Assembly (NCBI GenBank): GCA_900545655.1
Contig: UQZY01000016.1
Span: forward strand, 1-41,768
DNA length: 41,768 nt
Reading direction: 5' to 3'
DNA from: an uncultured Oscillospiraceae bacterium
GTDB taxonomy: Bacteria > Bacillota > Clostridia > Oscillospirales > Acutalibacteraceae
Shown here: positions 1 through 8,279 of the stretch, piece after piece
Layout of the letters: each line of letters opens with the position of its first letter
Position numbering within the stretch: position 1 is the stretch's first letter
The notes under the pieces: generated by a model
The model's database searches: none
The model's input: the letters and a program-made list of their open reading frames with translations, nothing else
What the model was told of the DNA's origin: nothing
Position numbers and translations under genes: made by a program

Positions 1-29
1 ATTCGTTGGATTAGTGTCATTTTCGTCCG

Positions 30-111
30 ATGAGAATCCAGTATTTATGCGGGGTCACGCAGTTCGAAAAACCGAATATTTTGCTGTTCTTTCCGTCAGT
101 TCTTTCCAAAA
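30..111. repeat. Diverged copy of the tRNA-Ser downstream flank
   Basis: This stretch resembles the sequence just after the tRNA-Ser gene. Positions 35-53 match 255-273 (aatccagta, then three differing bases, then atgcggg), and 72-94 resemble 315-336 (ccga...gctgttctttcc). The order of the two blocks is the same in both places. It may be the remnant of an earlier insertion, or the end of a neighbouring element, at the same attachment site. No protein gene is visible in 1-159. Confidence 0.45.
85..107 (+). repeat. Two direct repeats of (T/A)GTTCTTTCC outside the tRNA
   Basis: TGTTCTTTCC (85-94) and AGTTCTTTCC (98-107) are followed by AAAA. The same pair with almost the same spacing lies at the far right end of the element (18813-18834). 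Short direct repeats of this kind flanking att sites are typical arm-type binding sites of tyrosine integrases; that role is inferred. Confidence 0.45.
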
Positions 112-159
112 GTTTTTTCTTTGCAAAAAACATCAGGAAAATGGCGGGCTGACATATAC

Positions 160-248
160 GGAAGCGTATCGAAGTGGTCATAACGGGCCTGACTCGAAAT
201 CAGGTAGCCTTCACGGGCTCGTGGGTTCGAATCCCACCGCTTCCGCCA
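160..248 (+). tRNA. tRNA-Ser (anticodon CGA)
   Basis: Acceptor strands GGAAGCG (160-166) and CGCTTCC (238-244) pair fully. The anticodon stem CCTGA/TCAGG encloses loop CTCGAAA with anticodon CGA at 195-197. A long variable arm typical of serine tRNAs is present, and the T arm GTGGG-TTCGAAT-CCCAC is perfect. The CCA end is encoded (246-248). No clear sigma-A promoter lies directly upstream. The gene is the left attachment site of the element whose integrase begins downstream. Confidence 0.95.
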
Positions 249-251
249 TCG

Positions 252-287
252 AAAAATCCAGTAACCATGCGGGTTTCTGGATTTTTT
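252..287 (+). terminator. Intrinsic terminator of tRNA-Ser
   Basis: A 10-bp stem AAAAATCCAG (252-261) and CTGGATTTTT (277-286) encloses a 15-nt loop and runs into a T-rich tract. It begins four bases after the encoded CCA. It lies inside the element, so the element supplies the terminator for the tRNA it uses. Confidence 0.75.
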
Positions 288-323
288 CTTTTTTATGCCC
301 ACACCAAAAATCATCCGATTTTC

Positions 324-357
324 AGCTGTTCTTTCCATAGTTTTGGAAAGAACAGCT
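324..357. terminator. Hairpin at the 3' end of the integrase gene
   Basis: AGCTGTTCTTTCC (324-336) and GGAAAGAACAGCT (345-357) form a perfect 13-bp stem with an 8-nt loop, followed on the plus strand by TTTTCTC. It sits just after the integrase stop codon. Its arms contain the GTTCTTTCC motif repeated at both element ends, so it could be a terminator, an integrase binding site, or both. Confidence 0.5.
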
Positions 358-364
358 TTTCTCT

Positions 365-1576
365 TTATTTCCTGCATTTTTTCGCTGCTGTCTCCCACTT
401 ACTGCCGAAATCCACAGTCTCAGGCAACGCCATTCCGCTGACCATTGCCTGCGCCGAGGACAGTTTTGAAGTGTAGTCAAGGTGGGCATAGATGTTAGCG
501 GTGGTGGAAAAATCGCTGTGCCCGAGCCACTCCTGAATTTGTTTCAGCGGAACGCCGTTTGCAAGCAAGAGTGATGCACAGCTGTGCCTTAAATCGTGAA
601 AACGCATTCTTTTACAACCGTGCTTTTGGATATACTGTGGGAAATAACTTGTCAGATATTCCGGTCGCATTAAATCACCAAGCTCGTCTACAAAGACATA
701 ACCGTCATATTCGTAGTTGTAGCAGTTGCCGCAGACCTTTTTGTTGACTTCCTGTGCCGCTTTTACTTCTTTGAAATACTCCGCAAAGCTGCCGACAAGC
801 GGAAGTGTACGCATACTGGATTTTGTTTTTGCAGAGTCCTGTGCGTACATTTTTGTTTTTCCGTCCACTTGCAGCGATGTGACCGTGTGCCGTATGGTGA
901 TTGTGCCACGCTCAAAGTCTATTGCATCCCATTTCAGCCCGCAGACCTCGCCACGACGCAAGCCGTAGAAAGCGGCGACTAAAACTGGAAGTTCCAGCTT
1001 TGTCCCTTTAACTGCTTCAAATAAATGCTGCAGTTCTTCTGCATCAAGGAATACAGGCTGATAATCGTTCTTTTTCGGGCGATCCACTTTCATTGCCACA
1101 TTCTGCGTAACAAGGTCGGTTTTCATTGCGTATTTCAGCGCCTGATGAATAACAGCGTGATAGTGAATAACCGAGTTTGGCTTGACCGTTTTCAGCTTTT
1201 CGGAATAGAATTGCTGAATGTGTCTTGCCTCTAATCCCTGAAGCGTTACCGCCTTCTTACGAAAATACGGCTCAATCACCGATTTCACCATTTGCTCGTA
1301 AGAGCTGAATGTGGTTGCCTTAACACGCACCTTGACGATGTCCAGCCATTCGAGCAGATAGTCTGCAAACGGCATATCGGAAGCAAGCTCGCCGACTTCC
1401 TGCGGCGGCACGAATTCACTTCTGATTCGTGCAAGTTCGGCTTCGGCTTTGCGCTTGTTGCCCTTTTCGGGCAGTCCCGTGGAAAAGTATTTCACACGGC
1501 GTTTTCCGTTGTTGTTATAGTAGCTTAGCACTACATAATAAAAACCTTTTTTAACTTGTAGGTGTCCTGATACCAT
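365..1576 (-). CDS. Tyrosine recombinase / site-specific integrase
   Basis: This 403-residue integrase catalyses excision and integration of the element at tRNA-Ser. It has the AP2-like and SAM-like N-terminal DNA-binding layout (about 1-170) and a phage-integrase catalytic domain (about 175-375). Visible catalytic residues are R207 in GLRRGE, H327 and R330 in FHDLRH, H353 in LGH and the nucleophile Y363 in ANIYAHL. The ATG is preceded by an AGGAG ribosome site. The gene reads towards the tRNA, the usual arrangement for tRNA-targeting integrases. The gap to parB (1577-1696) holds a short hairpin (1620-1645) and one more AGTTCTTTCC motif (1649-1658). It resembles integrases of Tn916-like and other Clostridia elements. 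Confidence 0.95.
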   Translation of the reverse strand: MVSGHLQVKKGFYYVVLSYYNNNGKRRVKYFSTGLPEKGNKRKAEAELARIRSEFVPPQEVGELASDMPFADYLLEWLDIVKVRVKATTFSSYEQMVKSVIEPYFRKKAVTLQGLEARHIQQFYSEKLKTVKPNSVIHYHAVIHQALKYAMKTDLVTQNVAMKVDRPKKNDYQPVFLDAEELQHLFEAVKGTKLELPVLVAAFYGLRRGEVCGLKWDAIDFERGTITIRHTVTSLQVDGKTKMYAQDSAKTKSSMRTLPLVGSFAEYFKEVKAAQEVNKKVCGNCYNYEYDGYVFVDELGDLMRPEYLTSYFPQYIQKHGCKRMRFHDLRHSCASLLLANGVPLKQIQEWLGHSDFSTTANIYAHLDYTSKLSSAQAMVSGMALPETVDFGSKWETAAKKCRK

Positions 1577-1696
1577 TATTTTTAACTCCTTTCATTATAC
1601 ATCACAGGAAAGACCTACACCGACAAGCCTATTATAGCTTGCCGGCATAGTTCTTTCCATTCTGCAAAAGTCACCCGCTGTACACTTTAGTTCGAA

Positions 1697-2614
1697 TTAA
1701 CGGTCGTCTCTGTTGCGTTCTCGTTGGCGTTTCAAAAGCTCCAATCCTTTCAGAATATCTCGCTTGATTTGCTCATCGCTGTAATTTTGCGGAAAGTATT
1801 TGCGAAGCTCGTCACGAGGCAGCTTGATTTGTTCCTTTTGATTTGGTTTTTCTTCCGACAAAATAGCGTAAATAGCGTCGGCGGTAAGCAAGCCGTCCTG
1901 TGACATTTTCTTCAGCCTGATACTCTGTGCGTGGGACGGCGTGCAGTCATTCATATTGATTGCGTCAAGCAAAGTGAGCTGTTCATCACGGTCAAGGTAG
2001 GAGATTTCTACCGCAGGGTTGAAAGCGATTTTGTTTTCGTCTACCATTGAAAGCAGTTCGGAAATTAAGTAAGTTAAGCGGATATATCTTCGCACTTGGT
2101 CTTTGCTTTCACCGGCTTCTTCGGCAACCTTTTCTACACTAAGCAACTTCTCTGCAACTTGCACAGAAGTTTTACCTTGGTGCTTTATGGCGTCCAGCTT
2201 CATCTTATACGCAAAGGCTTTTTCGCTTGGCAGTATTGTTTCTCTTTGCAGATTTGCGTCCACCATTGCGATTACCGCTTCGTCGTCTGACATCTCACGG
2301 ACGATTACAGGCATTGTTTCAATCCCCAGCACCTGACACGCCGCAAGCCTTCTGTGTCCTGAAATAAGCTCGTAGCCGCCGTCAGGCAGAGGTCTAGCAA
2401 GTGCCGGAGTTATCGTTCCCACCTTGCGTATACTCTCAATCATTCGCTCCATTTCCTCGTTATTCAATATCTTAAAGGGGTGATTCTTAAAAGGGTGAAG
2501 TTCGTCAAGAGGTATGTTCTGCACACGCTCCAGCTTTGCGTCGTCACGCTCCGCCTGCGTTGTAAACAGGTCGTCCAGCGTCGGTAAAGTAAAATCTGTT
2601 TTTCGTTTTGTCAT
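1697..2614 (-). CDS. ParB/RepB/Spo0J family partition protein
   Basis: This 305-residue protein has a ParB N-terminal nuclease/CTPase-type domain (about 30-125). It includes GHRRL at 86-90 and the following NLQRETILPSEKAFAY segment, then an HTH region in about 130-230. ParB proteins bind centromere-like sites or act in regulation of mobile elements; no ParA partner is encoded here. It overlaps the relaxase stop by 4 nt (ATGA), so the two are probably translationally coupled. A role in maintenance or transfer of the element is inferred from position. Confidence 0.9.
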   Translation of the reverse strand: MTKRKTDFTLPTLDDLFTTQAERDDAKLERVQNIPLDELHPFKNHPFKILNNEEMERMIESIRKVGTITPALARPLPDGGYELISGHRRLAACQVLGIETMPVIVREMSDDEAVIAMVDANLQRETILPSEKAFAYKMKLDAIKHQGKTSVQVAEKLLSVEKVAEEAGESKDQVRRYIRLTYLISELLSMVDENKIAFNPAVEISYLDRDEQLTLLDAINMNDCTPSHAQSIRLKKMSQDGLLTADAIYAILSEEKPNQKEQIKLPRDELRKYFPQNYSDEQIKRDILKGLELLKRQRERNRDDR

Positions 2615-3996
2615 CGTTCGTATCCTCTCTTTCTTGATTTATTAAGTCCGAAATATCGGCTTCGCATATTCTCCTCAATGAGAATGTTTTCTTTGATTTT
2701 AGGGTTATCCTCTATAATCCTTGCCGCTGTTTTCCTGTCCTTTCGGAGCTGAGCCAGAGCCTTTGTGCAGTCATCTCGCTTGGCAACAAGCTTTGTTTTT
2801 TCGTCGGGATTGTGGCAAGAATCAATATCTCGGTAGAGCATTTTGCGATAATCCGATATGAGTTTAATTTCTGAGTCTGTGTTTTTTATAAATACTTCCA
2901 CAGAAGAAATATCGGTCAGGTGATTGTCGTAAATGAGCTGTACCTGTGCGGTGTGGCGGTCAAGCCAACGGCAGGCTTCACGCATTTCGGGCGATAACGG
3001 CTTGTGTTTTTTATCCTTAGGAAGCACGCCGAGCAGATATAAATATCTGAAATACAACGCTTTAAGACCCGTAATCTTTTTGGCGGTTTTTAAGTTGCCT
3101 TTAACAAAGTGCGCCTTTTGAATTGTTACACCAAAGCTCTTTTTTTCGGTAAACTCATAGTATAAGCGGTAAGCTTCCTGTGGGTTGTTTTTCAGTGTAT
3201 CTCTCATTCGCTCATAGATTGCATCACGGTCATAGGCTTCTCCTAAGCGGTACAAACGAGTCGCTTTTTTGCTGTTGACAGAGCGAATGGTGGCGTACTT
3301 ATGATATGGGTTAAGGTCGATTACATATCCGAGCTGTTTCATAACATAGGTAAAAGCTTTGGGATTTGTACTCATCGTAAGCGCTTTATCTATCGCCTCA
3401 CGCATTAAATTGTATCGGGTAGGCTCGCCATTCTTTTCTGCAAAGTACAGCTTGCGTGGCGTCTTTCCTTTAGGATTTTTAATAACCGTCAAACCGTTTT
3501 CTTTGCAAAGCTCATCGGAAATACTGCGCAGTTTCCAGTATGCTCCCTCGTTGCAGTTAAACTTCTTACCGTTCCACATATTCACCGAATTAATGACCAA
3601 ATGATTGTGATATGTGCCGGTGTTAAAGTGCGTAGCGACCAGCACTTGGTACTGATCGCCCCACATTCTTTTGGCAAGTTCAACGCCCAGCTTGTGAGCA
3701 AGTTGCGGCGTGACTTCGCCTGTTTTGAAGCTCTGATATGCGTGATAAGCCACATTGCCTACCGTCTTATCGAAGCGTTCTTGTACCGCTTTCATCTCGG
3801 CAAAAGCTGTCTCTGCGGTGCAGTTTACGCCCGTCACATACATTGCTTTTTCTTCACCGATTACGGTTTTTCTCTCGTCGCTTGCGTAGTGAAGTGCCTT
3901 GCAAATATCGCTGTAAATCGTCTTGTCCGGGTTCGCCGCATAACTTAAAACACGGCTGACGCTGTCGGTTACAGCCCATATTTTTGTTACTGCCAC
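2611..3996 (-). CDS. Relaxase / mobilization nuclease (MobA-like)
   Basis: This 461-residue protein belongs to the relaxase/mobilization nuclease family (MOB-P type by appearance). It nicks one DNA strand at oriT and pilots it into the recipient. The candidate nucleophile tyrosine lies near the N terminus (LSYAANPDKT, Y19). The metal-binding histidine motif is at 123-132 (HFNTGTYHNH). The C-terminal half (about 280-461) is basic and helical with no recognised domain. The gene overlaps mobC by 10 nt and parB by 4 nt, forming a mobC-relaxase-parB unit. Confidence 0.93.
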   Translation of the reverse strand: MAVTKIWAVTDSVSRVLSYAANPDKTIYSDICKALHYASDERKTVIGEEKAMYVTGVNCTAETAFAEMKAVQERFDKTVGNVAYHAYQSFKTGEVTPQLAHKLGVELAKRMWGDQYQVLVATHFNTGTYHNHLVINSVNMWNGKKFNCNEGAYWKLRSISDELCKENGLTVIKNPKGKTPRKLYFAEKNGEPTRYNLMREAIDKALTMSTNPKAFTYVMKQLGYVIDLNPYHKYATIRSVNSKKATRLYRLGEAYDRDAIYERMRDTLKNNPQEAYRLYYEFTEKKSFGVTIQKAHFVKGNLKTAKKITGLKALYFRYLYLLGVLPKDKKHKPLSPEMREACRWLDRHTAQVQLIYDNHLTDISSVEVFIKNTDSEIKLISDYRKMLYRDIDSCHNPDEKTKLVAKRDDCTKALAQLRKDRKTAARIIEDNPKIKENILIEENMRSRYFGLNKSRKRGYER

Positions 3997-4301
3997 GGCG
4001 AATCACTTGCGCTTTCCGGCTCGCCGATTGAGTGATAAGCCTTCAATAATTTGCTCACAACATCGTTGAAGTTTGCATTTACATTGGCTTCTGAAAGCGA
4101 CTTCCAATTGTCACGAAGTGAGGTCAAACCTCGGTAAGCTTCGTAAAATTCCTGTGGCAAAGTTGCCTGAACCTCCTTGCCCAATCCGAGTTTTCTAAGG
4201 TATGCAGAGAGCGAAAGACCGCATTTTTTAGCGGCAGCTTCCATTTTTCTTTTTTCTCCCTCAGTCACTCGGATATTGATTGCAGTTGTTCTTTGTCTCA
4301 T
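3987..4301 (-). CDS. MobC-like relaxosome accessory protein
   Basis: This 104-residue protein has a ribbon-helix-helix N terminus (about 1-45, with INIRVTEGEKRKMEAAAKKCG and SLSAYLRKLGLG) and a helical tail, as in plasmid mobilization proteins of the MobC type. It is expected to bind oriT DNA and help the relaxase open the strands. It is the first gene of the transfer unit, and its promoter region (4302-4496) contains the candidate oriT. Confidence 0.85.
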   Translation of the reverse strand: MRQRTTAINIRVTEGEKRKMEAAAKKCGLSLSAYLRKLGLGKEVQATLPQEFYEAYRGLTSLRDNWKSLSEANVNANFNDVVSKLLKAYHSIGEPESASDSPWQ

Positions 4302-4340
4302 ATATTTTCATTCCTTTCTCCTAAAAATCGGGGTTACAGG

Positions 4341-4425
4341 GGCGGCAAGTCCCTTTCGGCAATTTGCCGCCGGTTTTGTGGGTTTCAAAGGCAACACAAA
4401 ACCTATGCTCGCTATCCTTACGGAT
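4341..4425. other. Candidate oriT
   Basis: Two adjacent inverted repeats lie directly upstream of mobC: GGCGGCAA (4341-4348) with TTGCCGCC (4364-4371), and GGTTTTGTG (4372-4380) with CACAAAACC (4395-4403). Ten bases further on is TATCCTTA (4413-4420), close to the TATCCTG core at the nick site of IncP-type origins. Position, hairpin order and nick-like motif fit an oriT recognised by the neighbouring MobC and relaxase. The nick position is not proven. Confidence 0.55.
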
Positions 4426-4465
4426 TGGCATTACCTGTATAGCCTTATATCCACTTTCTCAAAAA

Positions 4466-4541
4466 GTGACGATAGTGACGGCTGTGACGGCTTTTCCTAT
4501 ATAGCGGATTTATTGTCATCGCCGTCATTGCCGTCATTCTT
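4466..4541. repeat. Inverted clusters of 9-bp iteron-like repeats
   Basis: On the plus strand three 9-mers run in tandem (GTGACGATA, GTGACGGCT, GTGACGGCT; 4466-4492). After a 22-nt AT-rich gap the same TGACGGC core appears on the opposite strand, again at 9-bp spacing (4515-4541). The second cluster lies in the last codons of the RepA-like gene and encodes its Asn-Asp-Gly tail. It could be a replication or regulatory site for the RepA-like protein, or a large hairpin. Confidence 0.45.
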
Positions 4542-5522
4542 TTTTAAGTAAATCAGTCGGCTTGTACCGGTGCGTTTTGTTTTGTATTCGATGCCTTGCG
4601 GCTGAAAAACTTCCGAAGAAAATCGGGCAAGCATTTTGGTCACGACATTCGGTGTAACCTCGGTTTCGTTCATCTGCGTTATAAGTTGGGTTGCAGTGCC
4701 TCGCCATTCTTTTACTTCCGAAATATAATCAACCAGCCGGAAAATAAACTTCGGAATTTCTTCACGGTGAATATCCTCCATATCCTTTCGCTCGACTAAT
4801 TCCCACAAGTGACTGCGGTTGTCAAACTTCAAGGTCAGCTCCTGATATGCAATATCTCGACCGGTGGCAAGCAGCGTTCCGGTTTCGTTAGCACGGCTGC
4901 GCTTCAAAACAAAATTCGTATCTGCCGCACCTGTGATACCGGTGGAGCCTGATACCTCGTTGAATGGGTCGCTGACATCTTTCAGCTTCCTAACATGGTG
5001 AACAACCACAACAGCAATGCCGTACTTGTCCGAAATATTTTTCAGCGCCGATACATCGTCGTAGTCGCCTGCATACATTCCGTTTTTTCCGCCGGTGCTT
5101 TTTGAATCTCGAACCTTTTGAAAGGTGTCGATAATGACAAGCTTTGTTTTCGGAAAGTCGGAAAGATACTGTTCGATTTGCTGTTCCAAACCGGTGCCGA
5201 TTTGAAAACTCGTTGTGGCAATGCGAAGTTCAGGCGGCGCTTCATCGGTGATTTGATACAGGCGGCTTTGTATTCTTGCGTAAGTATCCTCCAAACAGAG
5301 ATAAAGTACATCGCTCTTGTGGGTTTCAAATTCCCACACAGGCTGTCCTCTCGCCACTTGAATACCGAGCCAAAGCATCAGCCAGCTCTTACCGATTTTA
5401 CTTGAACCCGAAAGCACACTTAGTCCTTGCGGTATCAAGCCGTTCACCACAAATAAGGTTTTTCTCATCGGCGTTGACAGCAGCGTGTCCGCATCGATTG
5501 TTTTCAGCTTTTCAACTTGCAT
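4497..5522 (-). CDS. RepA-like AAA family ATPase (RecA-fold helicase)
   Basis: This 341-residue protein is of the AAA_25/RepA helicase type. It has Walker A GSSKIGKS (39-46), Walker B LVIID (128-132), and a RecA-like core with VVVVHHVRKLKD and SGSTGITGAADTNFVL. A C-terminal winged-helix-like segment (about 250-330) follows. Such proteins are common on mobile elements and are thought to help replication of the excised or transferred form. The C terminus is unusually rich in Asn, Asp and Gly because the coding DNA contains iteron-like repeats. It overlaps the upstream HTH gene by 11 nt. Confidence 0.85.
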   Translation of the reverse strand: MQVEKLKTIDADTLLSTPMRKTLFVVNGLIPQGLSVLSGSSKIGKSWLMLWLGIQVARGQPVWEFETHKSDVLYLCLEDTYARIQSRLYQITDEAPPELRIATTSFQIGTGLEQQIEQYLSDFPKTKLVIIDTFQKVRDSKSTGGKNGMYAGDYDDVSALKNISDKYGIAVVVVHHVRKLKDVSDPFNEVSGSTGITGAADTNFVLKRSRANETGTLLATGRDIAYQELTLKFDNRSHLWELVERKDMEDIHREEIPKFIFRLVDYISEVKEWRGTATQLITQMNETEVTPNVVTKMLARFSSEVFQPQGIEYKTKRTGTSRLIYLKKNDGNDGDDNKSAI

Positions 5523-5739
5523 TCTTCACACCTTCTTCCATAACATAATTGATGACATTGACCTTCGGAATCTTAAAAGCGTTTCCGATTTTAACGCCGG
5601 AGATATATCCGTTGTTAATCAAGTCGTATGCCAAGTGTCGGCTTACGCCGAGCATTTGTTGAAGCTGAGCTACCGTAACAATGTCCGGATAGTCCGGGAA
5701 CATCATCTTGTAAAGCTCTTTCAATTCTGTTTTTCTCAT
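5512..5739 (-). CDS. Excisionase-family HTH DNA-binding protein
   Basis: This 75-residue protein contains one MerR/excisionase-type helix-turn-helix (VTVAQLQQMLGVSRHLAYDLINNGYISGVKIGNAFKIP by frame). It is preceded by a strong AAAGGAGG site. It is the first gene of the repA unit, so it may direct excision (Xis) or regulate the transfer genes. The N-terminal 20 residues precede the HTH and have no recognised motif. Confidence 0.8.
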   Translation of the reverse strand: MRKTELKELYKMMFPDYPDIVTVAQLQQMLGVSRHLAYDLINNGYISGVKIGNAFKIPKVNVINYVMEEGVKNAS

Positions 5740-6007
5740 CTTCTTAACCTCCTTTGTGAGAAAAAAGCTGCACGGTATGTACAGCTATGTAAGAGGCAAC
5801 AGATAGAATGGAGGTTTCTTTCTGTTGCCGTTTCGCCGTTTTACCCGAATGTCGTTTTTGTTATCCCTGCCCCCATCTCAGCGGCGTTGCTTCGCTTTCG
5901 TCGTCTCCGACTGTCATCGCAAAGTCATATCCCATTCGGACGGTCATTCGATTTTAGAAAATCAATTCTATTGCAATTTTAATTTGCAAATTTATTATAG
6001 CTGTGTA

Positions 6008-6036
6008 TTGACACGAAGGCAATACTTTTGTATAAT
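6008..6036 (+). promoter_or_regulatory. Sigma-A promoter of the DUF6076 gene
   Basis: TTGACA (6008-6013) and TATAAT (6031-6036) are separated by exactly 17 bp. The start codon of the downstream gene is at 6106, giving a leader of about 65 nt with GGAGG at 6093-6097. The rest of the divergent gap (5740-6007) is AT-rich at its right end and should hold the leftward promoter for the HTH-repA unit, but I see no clean one. Confidence 0.85.
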
Positions 6037-6105
6037 GTTATTTGTAGTGATATGGATTTGATAATTATTCAAAAATTCTCATTTTCTAAAACGGAGGTCT
6101 TAGCA

Positions 6106-7533
6106 ATGAGCGAAAACCTACTCCAAACAGAAGATAAATACAGTGCCGTGTACTTTGGATTTGTTCCAAATAGATGGCACGTAACGGACGACGAAAAATC
6201 TTGCGTTCTTTCCGTGAACGGCGAGTACAATTACTCAAAACTGCTTGAGTTGTATAACGCTATCGAGGTCGATAGACGAGAAACGATTGCTTTGGCTGTT
6301 ACCGGCAAAAAAGAATTTGCTTTATCGGATGGTGAACTTACTCAAATCAAGCAGGATACTGCCGATACGCTTGCTCGTTTGCGGGCCGTTACACAAAAAA
6401 TAAATTCTGCATTTGACCTTCTTCCTATGGGCGACAGCAGAGCTTATATCTCACCGATGAACACCGCTTCTGTCTTTTTTTCACCGGGCGAAGGAATTTT
6501 GAATTTTCTCTATGCTGATTTTGATTCGGCGTATAATGAAGGCCTGAATCGCACAAAAAAAGACTTGCCTGATGAGACAAGTCTTGATATTTCTTTACTG
6601 ACCGAAAAAGAAAAGAAATTTTATTATTATTTGGCTTTAACCGAAACGCAAAAACGCTTTAAGCCATTGATAGAAGCTTCGCTGTTTACAGCGGAATTTC
6701 CGCCGATTCTGCTTCATTGCTCAAAGCAGGAGTTGACGGACTATTACCAGTACCTTAAAAAAATGCAAAATAATCTATTGCACTTAATTGAAGCGACATT
6801 TGACGAGAATTTTTGCGACGGATTTTTCAATCGCCTAACCCACAAAACGAGATTTGCAGGCTACTGCCGTAAGCAAGGATTGCCGACAGAGCAAAAGCGA
6901 ACGATTGTGCATAGCATCAGCATTGTTGATGCAGAACATCAGGTGGAAAATGTACTTGAGGGCTGTGTAGAGAGTGATTTTGATTTGGATATCAAAATGG
7001 CTGCTGTTTCGGAGGTTTCTCCGAGCGTTCAAAATAATTTGGATAAACTCGGCTTTACTATGCCGGAAATGATTGCCTTGTCTGCAATGCAAGCCGATGA
7101 GTACGAAACCTGTATTTGTGAAAGTATTGAACAGCAAATTGAGTTTGAACTGATACAGTTGTTGAAGTCCGACATCGGAATTCGTAAATGCAAACGCTGC
7201 GGTAAATATTTTATTATGAAGGGCAATTACGATACTAATTACTGCGACCGCATTTCCGAAGGCGAAACCCGCAACTGCCAGGACTTAGCCGCACAGGAAA
7301 ACTATAAAAAGAAAATGGCGAACAATGCCGCCATTGGGTTGTATCAAAAGTATTATAAGCGCTATGCCGCCCGTGTGCGTGTAAGGCAGATTAAAGAGCC
7401 CGATTTTAAGAAATGGAAATATCAAGCGATGACAAAGCGCGACGAATGCTCCGACGGCAAAATCACCCTTGCGGAGTTTGAGGAGTGGTTGGAAGCCAGC
7501 TTCCCGAATAGAAGAAAGAAAGTCGATATATAA
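6106..7533 (+). CDS. DUF6076 domain-containing protein
   Basis: This 475-residue cytoplasmic protein is of unknown function. The start is the ATG with a GGAGG site 8 nt upstream; the frame is open further upstream but without a ribosome site. The N-terminal 350 residues are helical and acidic. A zinc-finger-like segment follows with C362, C365, C380 and C391 (CKRCGKYF...NYCDR...NCQD), and then a basic helical tail. This layout matches the DUF6076 family found in Firmicutes mobile elements. It is the only plus-strand gene in the element and has its own strong promoter, so it is probably an independent cargo gene. Confidence 0.75.
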   Translation: MSENLLQTEDKYSAVYFGFVPNRWHVTDDEKSCVLSVNGEYNYSKLLELYNAIEVDRRETIALAVTGKKEFALSDGELTQIKQDTADTLARLRAVTQKINSAFDLLPMGDSRAYISPMNTASVFFSPGEGILNFLYADFDSAYNEGLNRTKKDLPDETSLDISLLTEKEKKFYYYLALTETQKRFKPLIEASLFTAEFPPILLHCSKQELTDYYQYLKKMQNNLLHLIEATFDENFCDGFFNRLTHKTRFAGYCRKQGLPTEQKRTIVHSISIVDAEHQVENVLEGCVESDFDLDIKMAAVSEVSPSVQNNLDKLGFTMPEMIALSAMQADEYETCICESIEQQIEFELIQLLKSDIGIRKCKRCGKYFIMKGNYDTNYCDRISEGETRNCQDLAAQENYKKKMANNAAIGLYQKYYKRYAARVRVRQIKEPDFKKWKYQAMTKRDECSDGKITLAEFEEWLEASFPNRRKKVDI

Positions 7534-7534
7534 C

Positions 7535-7566
7535 AAATGAGGAGCATTTTCGTTGCTCCTCATTTT
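7535..7566. terminator. Bidirectional terminator
   Basis: AAATGAGGAGC (7535-7545) and GCTCCTCATTT (7555-7565) form an 11-bp stem with a 9-nt loop, with A-rich and T-rich flanks on both sides. It separates two convergent genes ending at 7533 and 7574 and probably ends transcription from both. Confidence 0.85.
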
Positions 7567-7573
7567 CTAATGT

Positions 7574-8278
7574 TTATTTATTTGGGTATTCTTTATAATA
7601 TTTACCTTGCAATTCGCTGCCGTTTGATTTTTTATTGAATCCGCCCCATTGCTTAAAGAAAAACGGAACGTTATTCTTTATTGCAAGATCTCTGAGTTCA
7701 ATGACCCAACTCTCGTCCATTGGCCTACTTTTCACTCCGGATTCCCCGCCGACAATTAGCCAATCAATACCTAAAAGGTTAATATCAGATATAGATTCCA
7801 GCAAAGGCTCTGCCGATATAAATTTAACTTTTGCTCCTGTTTGTTTTAAGTCTTCACAACGATATATTGCTTTTTGATTTTCAACTGATACTCCCATCCA
7901 AATATTATCTGTCCAGTTAATTTGGGATGAAAGCGCTAAAAGGCGTTTTGAACGTTTTGTAAGGACTTGAAAGGTATGCCAGCTCGCTTCATTCATAGTC
8001 TTAAATATTGCAAGTATATCTTCATCAGAAATATCGTCATGAAATAAATCGGACATTGAATCCACAAAAATTCTACGTGGCTTTACCCATTTTAAAGGCT
8101 TTTGAAATAAATCCCTATGAACTGTCACCTTAAATCCATTTACATATCTTGCATTACCCATAGCCTTTAATCTTTTCGCAAACGAAGCCGCATAGCAATG
8201 TTCGCATCCTTCAGAATACTTTGTGCAGCCAGTGGTAGGATTCCAAGTTTCTTCCGTCCATTCTATTTTAGTTGGCAT
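7574..8278 (-). CDS. DUF5131 (phage Gp37/Gp68) three-Cys-motif protein
   Basis: This 234-residue protein belongs to the DUF5131/Gp37-Gp68 family, marked by WNPTTGC and the triad C18-x6-C25-x2-C28. The spacing resembles an iron-sulfur or radical-SAM-like cluster site, but the biochemical role is not established. Conserved GGESG (176-180) and FFFKQWGG (206-212) are also present. An AAGGAG site precedes the ATG, and the gene starts one base after the tcmP stop. Proteins of this family commonly pair with TcmP. It is the last gene of the restriction-modification operon. Confidence 0.85.
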   Translation of the reverse strand: MPTKIEWTEETWNPTTGCTKYSEGCEHCYAASFAKRLKAMGNARYVNGFKVTVHRDLFQKPLKWVKPRRIFVDSMSDLFHDDISDEDILAIFKTMNEASWHTFQVLTKRSKRLLALSSQINWTDNIWMGVSVENQKAIYRCEDLKQTGAKVKFISAEPLLESISDINLLGIDWLIVGGESGVKSRPMDESWVIELRDLAIKNNVPFFFKQWGGFNKKSNGSELQGKYYKEYPNK

Positions 8279-8279
8279 A

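Noticed and set aside
14..340. Protein frames across the tRNA-Ser region
   Set aside because: They overlap the tRNA on both strands and have no ribosome sites or family resemblance.
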